Assembly (NCBI GenBank): GCA_003094555.1
Contig: NATW01000130.1
Location: forward strand, 1-44,251
Direction: 5' to 3'
Source of the DNA: a gamma proteobacterium symbiont of Ctena orbiculata
GTDB taxonomy: Bacteria; Pseudomonadota; Gammaproteobacteria; Chromatiales; Chromatiaceae
Length of the DNA: 44,251 nucleotides
A program made the position numbers and the translations under genes. Below the pieces are notes generated by a model. It made no database searches and was not told the DNA's origin. It worked only from the letters and a program-made list of their open reading frames with translations. Below are positions 9,612 through 18,146 of this stretch, one piece after another (the stretch's first letter is position 1; each line of letters begins with the position of its first letter).

Positions 9612-9912
9612 AAAAAAGACCGAAAAATGCGTTATGGCGTAAGGATAAGCGGCTGTTGGAATCGTTACAACTCGTGTGTAATGGGTAATTTCACGCTACT
9701 ATGCGTATCTATGCCATATACCGCATTGATATGCCGCAAATGACGCGGAATGTGGTGAATAAAATTAGTGTTTCAGGCCCGAATTACAGGCCAGCACTCC
9801 CGCGAGGGGCGGAAAATTCAAAAATAAGACACTCTCCGGGGTGCATAATTCCATGCTCAACCGGGGTGATTAAAAGCAAGCCATTACCAAAGATTGAGGA
9901 TGAAGAGTAATC
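9612..9912. promoter_or_regulatory. Divergent rnfA/metY intergenic region
   Basis: About 300 bases without a supported gene; a short open frame on the plus strand here has no ribosome site or protein-like character. It must hold the promoters of rnfA and metY. Close to metY there are two copies of CCGGGGTG (about 9836-9843 and 9871-9878) flanking GCATAATTCCATGC (a 4-bp stem), which could be a leader structure. I could not fit it to a known S-adenosylmethionine riboswitch class, and no clear MetJ box is present. Confidence 0.35.
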
Positions 9913-11190
9913 ATGAAACTAGAATCATTGGCGCTACATGCCGGCTACGCATCGGAACCCACCACCAAGGCAGCTGCGGTTCCAATCTATCAGACCACCT
10001 CATATACCTTTGACGATACGCAACATGGTGCCGACCTGTTCGATCTGAAAGTGGCCGGCAACATCTACACCCGGATCATGAACCCTACCACGGCAGTGCT
10101 GGAGCAACGCCTGACCGAGATGGAGGGCGGGATAGGCTCATTGGCAGTGGCCTCGGGGATGGCGGCCATCACCTATGCCATCCAGTGCATCGCCATGAGC
10201 GGTGACAATATCGTCAGCACCAGCCAACTCTACGGCGGCACCTACAACCTCTTTGCCCACACCTTCCCGCGGCAGGGCATCGAGGTGCGCATGGCCTCCT
10301 TCGATGAATACGAGAAACTGGAGGGCCTGATTGATGACAGAACCCGGGCACTGTTCTGTGAATCCATCGGCAACCCGGCCGGTAATGTGGTGGACCTGGA
10401 GAGGTTGGCCGAGATCGCCCACCGCCATGGGGTGCCCCTGATCGTTGACAATACCGTGGCGACCCCCTATCTCTGCCGTGCCTTCGAACATGGGGCCGAC
10501 ATCATCGTCCACTCCCTGACCAAATATATCGGCGGCCACGGTACCTCTGTGGGCGGCATCATCGTCGACTCCGGCAAGTTCGACTGGGTGGCCAACAAGG
10601 AGCGCTTCCCCATGCTCAACGAGCCCGATCCCTCCTACCACGGGGTGGTCTACACCGAGGCCCTGGGAGAGGCGGCCTATATCGCCCGCTGTCGGGTGGT
10701 GCCCCTGCGCAATACCGGCTCGGCAATCTCGCCTCACAATGCCTTCCTCATCATGCAGGGCCTGGAGACCCTCGGCCTACGCATGGAACGCCACTGCGAG
10801 AACAGCCTTAAGGTGGCGGAGTATCTGAAACAGCAGCCCCAGGTGAAGTGGGTCAACTATGCCGCCCTGCCGGAGAGTCCCCACTATGAACGCTGCCGGA
10901 AGATCACCAAGGGTCAGGCCTCGGGCATCCTCAGCTTCGGCATCGAGGGGGGCATAGAGGCGGGCGCCCGTTTCATCGACGCCCTGCAGATGATCCTGCG
11001 CCTGGTGAATATCGGCGATGCCAAGTCCCTGGCCTGCCACCCGGCCTCCACCACCCACCGTCAGCTCAACGAAGAGGAGTTGGCGACCGCGGGGGTGAGT
11101 GCCGACATGGTACGGCTCTCCATCGGCATCGAGCATGTGGATGACATTATCGCCGATATCAGCCAGGCGCTGGATGCGGCAAAGGGGTGA
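9913..11190 (+). CDS. metY: O-acetylhomoserine aminocarboxypropyltransferase (sulfhydrylase) MetY
   Basis: 425 residues, the usual size of the MetY branch of the Cys/Met-metabolism PLP enzymes (cystathionine synthases are nearer 380-390). It makes homocysteine from O-acetylhomoserine and sulfide. The PLP lysine is K204 in [10 protein letters not shown] (201-210), with [12 protein letters not shown] (178-189) just before it; [18 protein letters not shown] (50-67) and [19 protein letters not shown] (near 365) are family signatures. The gene stands alone, divergent from rnf. A direct-sulfhydrylation enzyme suits an organism handling free sulfide. Ribosome site GAGGATGAAGAG precedes the ATG. Confidence 0.95.
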   Translation: MKLESLALHAGYASEPTTKAAAVPIYQTTSYTFDDTQHGADLFDLKVAGNIYTRIMNPTTAVLEQRLTEMEGGIGSLAVASGMAAITYAIQCIAMSGDNIVSTSQLYGGTYNLFAHTFPRQGIEVRMASFDEYEKLEGLIDDRTRALFCESIGNPAGNVVDLERLAEIAHRHGVPLIVDNTVATPYLCRAFEHGADIIVHSLTKYIGGHGTSVGGIIVDSGKFDWVANKERFPMLNEPDPSYHGVVYTEALGEAAYIARCRVVPLRNTGSAISPHNAFLIMQGLETLGLRMERHCENSLKVAEYLKQQPQVKWVNYAALPESPHYERCRKITKGQASGILSFGIEGGIEAGARFIDALQMILRLVNIGDAKSLACHPASTTHRQLNEEELATAGVSADMVRLSIGIEHVDDIIADISQALDAAKG

Positions 11191-11314
11191 CGGGATAAGA
11201 AGGGGTGTCGGCTAAACAAACAACTAGAACGTTTTCGTTTCTATGCCATGATTATGGGGTTGCATTGTTCACATAAGTATTGGTAATGCTCAGCTAGGTA
11301 ACAGGAGTCTCAGT

Positions 11315-11347
11315 ATGTCTTTGCAAGGATGCGATCATGTTTGTTAA
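11315..11347 (+). CDS. Possible 10-residue leader peptide before the TIR gene
   Basis: A tiny frame MSLQGCDHVC ends 24 bases before the TIR gene. It is preceded by AGGAG (11303-11307) seven bases from its ATG, a far better ribosome site than the one in front of the TIR ATG (weak GAGAAG). It could be a leader peptide coupling translation to the TIR gene, or a chance frame. Nothing else supports it. Confidence 0.25.
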   Translation: MSLQGCDHVC

Positions 11348-11371
11348 GCCACACCCCGAGAAGACCGTCCG

Positions 11372-12745
11372 ATGACTGATGTCTTTATCTCCTACTCGCG
11401 AAGAGACCAGACCTTCGTTGAAGAGCTGAAGCAACGACTGCAGAGCCTTGAGTTGGACGTCTGGGTGGACATTGACGGTCTCTATGCTGGCGAGGAGTTC
11501 TGGCCGGAAGTCACCAGGGCGATAGACGCAGCCGCGGCATTCATCTTCGTCATTTCACCTTCCAGCGCGAATTCCCGCTTTTGCCACAAGGAAGCGGATT
11601 GGGCGGCGACCGGGGGTAAACGCATCGTACCTCTATGCCGTAAAGAGCCTGGTAGTGCGGATCTCCCCGAGCAGGTCGCGCAACGTCAGTGGGTGTTCTT
11701 AAGGGAAGGCGATGAGGCCGATGCTGCGATGGCGACCTTGCTATCGGCGATCAAGGCAGACTGGGCCGAGATACGGCAGCAGGCCCGAATTTACCGACGC
11801 GCGCGTGAATGGCAGGAGAAAAACGAAGACCCATCGTTACTGCTTCGCGGCAGGGACCTTGGCGATGCCGTCGATTGGCGGACACGCAACCAGGGTAAGG
11901 AAACCGGTGCGACCGAGTTGCACGGAAAATATATCGACACCAGTGTAGTCGCCGCAAAGCGGCGGCGTAATCGAATCGCGGGATCCGTTGCCGTCGCAGT
12001 CCTAACGATAGCGATCGTCTCCTGGTACGGCCTAGGTTACTGGATCGCAACCGTCAACAACCGGGGCGTGATCGATATCGAAAAGGGTGAGGCGGCGGCG
12101 ACCATTGCCAGCCTGGAACAGGCGCATAGCATTTGCGAATTTCTGCGACAGCGACCGGCCGCCTGCCGGGACCTGATCCTCGTTCTTGGGCACGGCTACG
12201 AGCAACTGGCGAGGTATGAAGAATCGACAACCCAGTACACACGCGTTATTGAAGCGACGGAAGGCGTTGGCGCCAGTGATGACCGCATTCTCGACCTTCG
12301 CGGCAATGCCTATCAAAGCAGGGCCTTCAGCCGCATCATGCACGCCGAATCGCTGCCCGATCGGGACGCGAGGCAGGCGCTCTACCGGCAGGCCGAAGCC
12401 GATGTCAAGCGGGCGATCGAGAGCTATCGACTGACCAAGGCTGGAATAGCCGGCAAGCCATTCGTTATATCGCAAGCGCGGATCCTCATCGGCTACGAGG
12501 ATTATGATGCTGCCATCGAGCACCTTGAGTTAGCAGCCACTATCGAGGGTCAGGCAGATATCAAACCGGAGATCGATCTTCTATACGCGGTGATCCATCA
12601 CTGCCTGGGCAACATGCCGGCCAGCCTGGAATACTTTCAAAAATTCGCAACGGGGCTCGGTGGCAAGTTAAAAGGCCCGCGGTGGAATCGCGCCGTCGCC
12701 TACTACAAGGGAGTGAAACAACGATGTCAGAACACAATCGGTTAG
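11372..12745 (+). CDS. TIR-domain membrane protein with C-terminal TPR-like region
   Basis: 457 residues in three parts. Residues 1-140 are a TIR domain: VFISYSRRD (4-12), VWVDIDGLYAGEEF (30-43), and SPSSANSRFCHKEADWA (62-78), in which E74 occupies the position of the catalytic glutamate of bacterial TIR NAD+ hydrolases. Residues 155-200 carry the LLLRGRDLGDAVDWR linker often seen after bacterial TIR domains, then KRRRNR and one transmembrane segment (about 203-221). Residues 235-450 are helical and TPR-like (for example HGYEQLARYEESTTQYTRVI). The positive-inside rule puts TIR in the cytoplasm and TPR outside. It overlaps the next gene by 22 bases, so they are probably one unit. Whether it hydrolyses NAD+, signals, or only scaffolds is unknown. 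Confidence 0.85.
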   Translation: MTDVFISYSRRDQTFVEELKQRLQSLELDVWVDIDGLYAGEEFWPEVTRAIDAAAAFIFVISPSSANSRFCHKEADWAATGGKRIVPLCRKEPGSADLPEQVAQRQWVFLREGDEADAAMATLLSAIKADWAEIRQQARIYRRAREWQEKNEDPSLLLRGRDLGDAVDWRTRNQGKETGATELHGKYIDTSVVAAKRRRNRIAGSVAVAVLTIAIVSWYGLGYWIATVNNRGVIDIEKGEAAATIASLEQAHSICEFLRQRPAACRDLILVLGHGYEQLARYEESTTQYTRVIEATEGVGASDDRILDLRGNAYQSRAFSRIMHAESLPDRDARQALYRQAEADVKRAIESYRLTKAGIAGKPFVISQARILIGYEDYDAAIEHLELAATIEGQADIKPEIDLLYAVIHHCLGNMPASLEYFQKFATGLGGKLKGPRWNRAVAYYKGVKQRCQNTIG

Positions 12746-14025
12746 CGTTGCCCGGTTTCCTCGTCATCCTGCTGATCGGCGTTTCCGCGCAAGCGGCAAC
12801 CGTTCATTTCGTGAGTGGGGAGGTCGTCGAACCGGAAGACTTGAACGAGGGCGAGAATCTGCGCACCGGGGACAGGGTGCGCACCGGTGCCGACGGAGTC
12901 GTCATGATCGAGTATCGCTGGCGTTCCGATGTGCAGGGTTTCGATTGCCAGCATCTGGAGATATTCGGTTATGGTGCGAGCCATACAGTCAGAGACATCG
13001 AGACGCCGGGGCAATGTGCAACGCGAGTCGCGGCCGTGCCGGATGAGGGGGTCTTCTCTACTGCTGCAACGCGATACGGTGACGCCTCATACGATGCGTT
13101 TGCCCCGGACAAGGTACAGAATTCCTGGGCACAAACACGCGGGCTCGATCGTTGGATGCAAAACGCAGCGCGGTCCTACACGGGCAAGGTCGAGTCCATC
13201 TCGAACCGGTACATCAAGGTCAAGGGCGCACGATCCACCGCGGCGAGGAGCTTTTCGCTGACCACGGCCGCGCTCAGCAGCCATTCGGATCGAGACGCAC
13301 TCGTCGGCAAGAACGTCCGTGTGACCTATCGACTCACCGCCACCGGGCTTGAGGCCATTCGAATCAAGGCACCGGACGTCGTGGTCGGTACCCAGCCATT
13401 CGTGGTGCTGCAGCCGGATCTGCAGGTTGTGCGGCCGGTCGAGGAGGCGACATCCGCCCCCCATCCCCAGCCGGTAACGAAACCGCAAGCATGGCGCTGC
13501 AAGGTTGATTTACACCAGGGCGATGTCGGGACTATCGAGTTGAGCCGCACAGGCGATAAGATTCGTGGCGTTATGCATATCAAGCGCATCGACGGCAAAC
13601 ATCCAATCAGAGGTACCTGGAAAGGCGATAGAATCGAGTTCCGGCGAAAGTTGTCGGCCTCCTCGGGACAGCCATTCAAGGGAACCGCGACTGAAACGTC
13701 GGACAACACAGTGGCAATGACGGGCCGGTTTGCGTACCAATATGCCGGTGTATGGAGTGCCGACTGTACCCGGGTGGGTTCCAGCACAGGCGCCGCAGTA
13801 GGGGCGGTAGGTCGATACGAGCTTGTCCTTACCGGCTACGAAGGCAGTAAGATAGCGGCCATCAAGGCTGTCAGGGAGGTCTCCGGCCTGGGACTGAGAG
13901 AGGCAAAGGACACGGTCGAACAACCCCCGTCAACCTTGCGCTCCAGTCTGTCGAAGCAGGAGGCTCGTCGCCTTGGCGAAATCCTCGAGGCGGCCGGTGT
14001 CAAAGTGAGACTTCAGGTAAGGTAG
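12724..14025 (+). CDS. Exported FecR-like protein with C-terminal ribosomal L7/L12-like domain
   Basis: 433 residues from ATG 12724; the frame opens earlier inside the TIR gene, but this start gives a clean signal peptide (about 1-25, cut near SAQA/AT). Residues 26-95 resemble a FecR-type beta domain (VHFVSGEV, GENLRTGDRVRTGADGVV). Residues 152-216 (GKVESISNRYIKVKG, GKNVRVTYRLTATGLEAIRI) look like the small beta-barrel of DUF5666-type proteins. Residues 257-350 form a further beta-rich unit. Residues 364-430 match the L7/L12 C-terminal domain, with KIAAIKAVREVSGLGLREAK (376-395). The 22-base overlap with the TIR gene argues for joint function. The role is unknown; an exported sensor or partner of the TPR region is an inference. 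Confidence 0.8.
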   Translation: MSEHNRLALPGFLVILLIGVSAQAATVHFVSGEVVEPEDLNEGENLRTGDRVRTGADGVVMIEYRWRSDVQGFDCQHLEIFGYGASHTVRDIETPGQCATRVAAVPDEGVFSTAATRYGDASYDAFAPDKVQNSWAQTRGLDRWMQNAARSYTGKVESISNRYIKVKGARSTAARSFSLTTAALSSHSDRDALVGKNVRVTYRLTATGLEAIRIKAPDVVVGTQPFVVLQPDLQVVRPVEEATSAPHPQPVTKPQAWRCKVDLHQGDVGTIELSRTGDKIRGVMHIKRIDGKHPIRGTWKGDRIEFRRKLSASSGQPFKGTATETSDNTVAMTGRFAYQYAGVWSADCTRVGSSTGAAVGAVGRYELVLTGYEGSKIAAIKAVREVSGLGLREAKDTVEQPPSTLRSSLSKQEARRLGEILEAAGVKVRLQVR

Positions 14026-14050
14026 TGGGTTGATACCCATTGATTTTTAC
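14026..14050 (+). terminator. Weak terminator-like hairpin after the TIR operon
   Basis: A short stem TGGGT/ACCCA (14026-14030 and 14035-14039) just after the stop is followed by TTGATTTTT. The 5-bp stem is too short to be convincing. Confidence 0.25.
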
Positions 14051-14171
14051 TGGCAATGATTCACTCGAATTTAGTTCCATCAAATACCCAATGCCAATGT
14101 AAATTTTAGGCAAAATTTCAAACTTGATATTTACACTATTGTGCCTACCAGGTTTTTGGTCAGTCGCATAG

Positions 14172-14201
14172 CATGAACTTGAAGTATTTTTTAAGTTCAT
14201 G
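14172..14201 (+). promoter_or_regulatory. Hairpin over the ribosome site of the vWA gene
   Basis: A perfect 9-bp inverted repeat (CATGAACTT at 14172-14180, AAGTTCATG at 14193-14201) with a 12-base loop ends at the first base of the GGAG ribosome site (14201-14204) of the vWA gene. Folded in mRNA, it would crowd the ribosome site and also hide an alternative ATG at 14199. It may control translation. Confidence 0.4.
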
Positions 14202-14210
14202 GAGATCGCT

Positions 14211-15434
14211 ATGCAATCTACAAGTCAATCCTTTCGCCATTATTCTTATTTGCCTTTTATTATCACAGCCCTGATTTCGGGCTCGGCGCTTGCTGCAAAT
14301 CCTGCTCAAGAAAACAATCTTCAAGATATTGTTAAGGAGGAAGCGCTCATTATCCCTGTTCAGGCTAACGTGAGTGCGCGCAGACCAAGAATCCAGTTGG
14401 CCATTCTATTGGATACCAGTAACAGTATGGATGGACTGATCGATCAAACCCGCAATCAACTATGGCAGATTGTCAACGAGTTCGCTGCAGCCAGGAAGGG
14501 CGGTGTCACCCCGATACTCGAGATTGCCCTGTTTGAATACGGCAATGACGCTCTTTCCATAGATAGCGGGTACATTCGTAAACTTACTGGTTTTACAAGG
14601 GAGCTGGATGCCGTCTCAGAAGGGCTCTTTTCGCTGACGACCAACGGTGGCAGTGAATATTGTGGCTATGCAATCAGAACAGCCATCAAAGACTTGCAGT
14701 GGAGCCAGTCCAATGCAGATGTTAAATCCATATTTATCGCGGGTAACGAGTCATTCGCCCAGGGTCCAGTCGACTATCGGAAGGTCATTAAACTTGCTGT
14801 TAAACAAGGTATTGAGATTAGCACAATCCATGCGGGAAGAGATCAAGAGGGTATCAATGGTGGCTGGGAAACGGGTGCCTTGCTGGCAGGTGGTGCATAT
14901 ATGAATATCGATGCCGACCAGAAGATTGTACATATCGAGGCGCCGCAGGATAAAAGGCTCGATGAGCTTAACGCCAAACTTAATTCAACCTACATACCCT
15001 ACGGCACAAAAGGTGCTGAAAAGGTCCAGCGACAACAGGAGCAGGATGCGATGAGTAGCCGGATTTCCGCTGGTTTACTGGCCAAGCGGGCCAAATCCAA
15101 GGCGTCATCTTTCTATCGCAATACCGAATGGGACCTGGTTGATGCCTTGGAAGAGGGCGAAATTGATGAGAAAGATCTGATAAAAATCGAAGAGAATGAT
15201 CTACCGAAGAGTATGAAAGGCATGTCTGACAAGGCGAAAGTGGACTATGTGCGTGAAAAAACAGATGAACGCAATAGGATTAAAGCGGAGATCGCAGAAC
15301 TCAGCCAATCGCGGAATGAGTATGTGTCAAAGTTGAAACGCGAACAGGCGGCCGTAGATCCAAGTCTGGGTGATGCATTGACAGAAGCCGTAAAGCAGCA
15401 GGCTGAAGAGAAGGATTTCGTGTTTGAAAAATAG
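14211..15434 (+). CDS. Exported von Willebrand factor A domain protein
   Basis: 407 residues from ATG 14211, chosen because GGAG lies six bases before it; an in-frame ATG at 14199 would add four residues. A signal peptide (cut near SALA/AN) is followed by a vWA domain of about 190 residues with the metal-site motif LLDTSNSMDG near residue 62 and the stretches LTTNGGSEYCGYAI and SIFIAGNESFAQGPVDYRKV. The last 150 residues are charged, Lys/Glu-rich and probably helical (coiled coil). The vWA type is a conserved exported family of unknown role. It is not tightly linked to the gene before it (185 bases) and is more A+T-rich than the TIR pair. Confidence 0.85.
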   Translation: MQSTSQSFRHYSYLPFIITALISGSALAANPAQENNLQDIVKEEALIIPVQANVSARRPRIQLAILLDTSNSMDGLIDQTRNQLWQIVNEFAAARKGGVTPILEIALFEYGNDALSIDSGYIRKLTGFTRELDAVSEGLFSLTTNGGSEYCGYAIRTAIKDLQWSQSNADVKSIFIAGNESFAQGPVDYRKVIKLAVKQGIEISTIHAGRDQEGINGGWETGALLAGGAYMNIDADQKIVHIEAPQDKRLDELNAKLNSTYIPYGTKGAEKVQRQQEQDAMSSRISAGLLAKRAKSKASSFYRNTEWDLVDALEEGEIDEKDLIKIEENDLPKSMKGMSDKAKVDYVREKTDERNRIKAEIAELSQSRNEYVSKLKREQAAVDPSLGDALTEAVKQQAEEKDFVFEK

Positions 15435-15469
15435 TATATAGCGGAAAATCGGCAGGCGTACGATTGAGT

Positions 15470-16282
15470 TCAATCGTACGGCATGCCCTTGCGCCTAACC
15501 ATTCCAATCAGACCTAGCAATCCTCTACCAAAAAGTAAGATTGCAGGTGGGATAGGTATCACTACAGGTGGTGTTTGTCCAAAACGAATATTATCAATAC
15601 CGATGTTATCATGCATGCCAATTGCCAGATTACCGTGATTAATCTGAACAAAAAGATCAGTCGCGCTTAAGGGCGCTGTAAAATCAAAGCGGATATGCAT
15701 CTCGCCACCGTCATTGGCACCCTGAACAAGTACATTGTCTTGAGAGAACAAGAGATCGGTGCCATCCGACACACTCACCGAGTTGATGGTGTAGTCTGCC
15801 TGGTTCCAACCGGCCAGGTCGAAGTGTTAGAGGTCGACAACGAAACCAGGATCGGCTGTGAGTTGAAAGTTGAGAGAAGCACCCGAGTCGTTGTTGCCAA
15901 AAGCGACATTGTTTAAATCACCGTATTCATTCGTCCATAACGACAAGTTAGTGCCATTGCCTGCAAAGAACTCAATTACAACATTAGGCGTAGAACCTTC
16001 ACCTCCATTGCCGTAGGTAAATTGACCACCAGGAACGTTCATCGGAGACCCGGTTATCCGGTCACCATAGTCATCTTCAAGATTGTTACCACTGCTTGTG
16101 GGCGAAACGACGCCACCTATTCGGATTTGGTCGAATGTCAGGATGCTGGCCTTGCAGGTAACAGTGTAGAGACTCAGTATGAGAAAGATTGTTATCCAGC
16201 TTCCAGTCCTATTTACAATCCCTTCAGAACGAATGCTGGTACTAATCGAGCAATGGTGTGTATATGTTGCTGCTGACTTCAT
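15470..16282 (-). pseudogene. PEP-CTERM (VPLPA-type) exported protein, broken by an in-frame stop
   Basis: One minus-strand frame runs from ATG 16282 (ribosome site GGAGGAG just upstream) to the stop at 15470 and is interrupted only by a TAA at 15827-15829. The first part has a hydrophobic N-terminus (WITIFLILSLYTVT) and a secreted beta-rich region. After the TAA the frame continues HFDLAGWNQADYTINSVSVS without a shift, up to a C-terminal sorting signal, PIPPAILLFGRGLLGLIGM followed by VRRK. That is a short proline motif, a hydrophobic helix and basic residues, as for proteins anchored by exosortase. No exosortase is in the window. A single base change, a sequencing error or readthrough are all possible. 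Confidence 0.75.
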
Positions 16283-16359
16283 GGTTACTCCTCCTATGAG
16301 TGCGCCATGAGATGGCATAACAAGAATTATTAGAATTGTTTGTTCAGTATTGCAGGGAA

Positions 16360-16476
16360 CTAGGGCCTGTTAACACTAATCCAATGCACACTGTTGTGCC
16401 TGAAAAAGCGCCAATCAAGGCGCACCCCAAGGGCACTTCCTTCGGGGCGCATTGGATTAGTGTTAACAGGCCCTAG
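16360..16476. mobile_element. MITE-like element with perfect 28-bp inverted ends
   Basis: Arms at 16360-16387 and 16449-16476 are exact reverse complements over 28 bases; the core is GGCCTGTTAACACTAATCC. The outermost CTAG on each side could be a 4-bp target duplication, since CTAG is its own complement. The 61-base centre contains further short inverted pieces (GCGCC/GGCGC) and no gene. Size, perfect ends and location between accessory genes fit a miniature inverted-repeat element mobilised by an IS5-like transposase elsewhere. It could also fold as a strong hairpin in RNA. Confidence 0.6.
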
Positions 16477-16937
16477 GATAATGCACGACAGACCCAGATC
16501 TGGAATTTTAGCGAGTAAGCAGGTGACGTATCACGATAATATTCCGCGATTGCAATCACCCCTGGTAGTGCGCTTAACCTCCAGGTCTAGCCATTAGCAT
16601 CATGTCTTCGGATACCCCAAATGTATCTTGTGAGATACCAGCTTGACCTCTGTATCGATGGCGTAGACTAGGTGATTACGCGCCAGTTCAACCGTGATAG
16701 GGGCGCTAAGTAGCCCAAGACTATCACTTTGGCTACGCCTTTAACGGCAGGGCTGGTAGCTAATAGTTCACCAAGCTAATATTATGGGACACCCCAGTAA
16801 TGGATGCATGCAATCACAGGAAATACATGCCAAGCCTTGGAGTTTCCTGGTGATACTTAGCAGTCAGCGGTCATTGTCCAAAAAATTGCAAAATCTGGCA
16901 ATATCTCACTATTCTAGCTGTCATGGAGTAATACTAC
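16477..16937. other. Gene-free stretch before the rhomboid gene
   Basis: No supported gene in about 460 bases. On the minus strand 16600-16740 is open and reads protein-like (for example ITVELARNHLVYAIDTEVKL), which may be the tail of a decayed gene, but it has no start and I do not recognise it. A promoter candidate for the rhomboid gene lies at the right end. Confidence 0.4.
16886..16915 (+). promoter_or_regulatory. Candidate sigma-70 promoter of the rhomboid gene
   Basis: TTGCAA (16886-16891), an 18-base spacer, and TATTCT (16910-16915), placing transcription start near 16922, about 16 bases before the GTG. Seen by eye only, in A+T-rich DNA where chance matches are common. Confidence 0.35.
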
Positions 16938-17864
16938 GTGTTCTTTTTGCCATATAAACTAGATTCAGAACTATATAAAATCCCATACGTTACACTGTTC
17001 ATATGTATTATTTGTATTTTTATCTATTGGAATCAATATCAAATAGATGGTCACTACCAAGAGTCTATTCAGACGTATTGCAATACAAATATCGAGCGAG
17101 GTGACCTGATTCTAATTAGGAAGATTACTCATCAGGAAAACGGAAATCAGTGTGAGCAACTCTTCGAGTCCATTCGTAAGGCGCATGTGCCTAAAGATAA
17201 GTTAGAAGCGTTGGCTTTAGAGTCAGATCCTATGGGTAGCTTTGCCACTGCTGAGGATGATTATAATTATAGGTTGAATCGGTTGCAGGAACTGTATAGA
17301 AACTTTGCTATGAGCGTTCCTGAGGATTTAACTGGTGCGTTAGCCTATGACCCTAAAAAGATAAATCTTGTGAATATGATAACCTCGACATTCTCCCACG
17401 CAGATGTCCTGCATTTACTAGGTAATTTGCTGTTTTTTTATATATTTTCCGCCTCGGTTGAGTTGATATTTGGTGGTTTTTTATACTTAGGGTTTATTCT
17501 TCTGGCAAGCCTGGGTACCAGTCTTGCTTACAGCTATGCCGTAATAGGTGTAGAGCAAGCTTTGCCAACTATCGGGCTATCCGGTGTGGTTATGGCTTCT
17601 GTGGCAGCGCTTGCTGTAATGCTGCCAACTGCGAGGATTCGTTGTTTTTTTTGGTTCATTGTTTTTTTTCGAATTATAAGAATTCCTGCCCTACTGCTTG
17701 CTGTCTGGTACATTGGGTGGGATTTCTACGAAATGAATCTCTACGGAGACGAATCCAATATAAACTATGTTGCTCATATTAGCGGTGCTGTTATAGGGGC
17801 AATTTTCGGCATTATCTACTATCTGTTTAGACGAGATAATATTCGCGCAACTGTTCAGCCTTAA
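16938..17864 (+). CDS. Rhomboid-family intramembrane serine protease
   Basis: 308 residues, starting at a GTG nine bases after GGAG (16925-16928). The first membrane helix (about 18-33) is followed by an unusually long soluble insert of about 110 residues, then the rhomboid core: STFSHADVLHLLGNLLFFYI (near 153-172), the nucleophile motif IGLSG and the paired histidine in NYVAHISGAVIGAIFG. Rhomboids cleave membrane-anchored substrates within the bilayer. DNA is clearly more A+T-rich than the flanking core genes and codon choice differs, which suggests acquisition. It converges with the FemAB-like gene. Catalytic residues are present, so the enzyme is probably active; the substrate is unknown. 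Confidence 0.88.
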   Translation: MFFLPYKLDSELYKIPYVTLFICIICIFIYWNQYQIDGHYQESIQTYCNTNIERGDLILIRKITHQENGNQCEQLFESIRKAHVPKDKLEALALESDPMGSFATAEDDYNYRLNRLQELYRNFAMSVPEDLTGALAYDPKKINLVNMITSTFSHADVLHLLGNLLFFYIFSASVELIFGGFLYLGFILLASLGTSLAYSYAVIGVEQALPTIGLSGVVMASVAALAVMLPTARIRCFFWFIVFFRIIRIPALLLAVWYIGWDFYEMNLYGDESNINYVAHISGAVIGAIFGIIYYLFRRDNIRATVQP

Positions 17865-18146
17865 TTAAGATAACAGCTACCCATATACACACTGAGGTAT
17901 CTTGTTCTCTAACGAAAAGCAATGAGTGTCACACAGCTAACTATTCATGCTGATTCTATAGATCTTAAGGCATGTAAAATCTTAAAGATTCCACTCAGTG
18001 TGGATGCGTAGTTTTTCTCAACAGCGTGCTTCATCATATTATCAAAATATGGTGGCTGCGGTAGTGGCGGTTCTTTCTGTTATGTTGAGATTCTAATGAC
18101 AGTGAGAAAGCATGACGATGATATTAACTATTACACATCGTGTGAT

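Noticed and set aside
9836-9912. S-adenosylmethionine riboswitch before metY
   Set aside because: Repeats and a small stem are present but they do not fit any class I could recall; a covariance search would decide.
16600-16740. Protein-like 46-codon minus-strand frame
   Set aside because: No start, no ribosome site and no recognised family; length is within chance, so it is only mentioned as a possible remnant.
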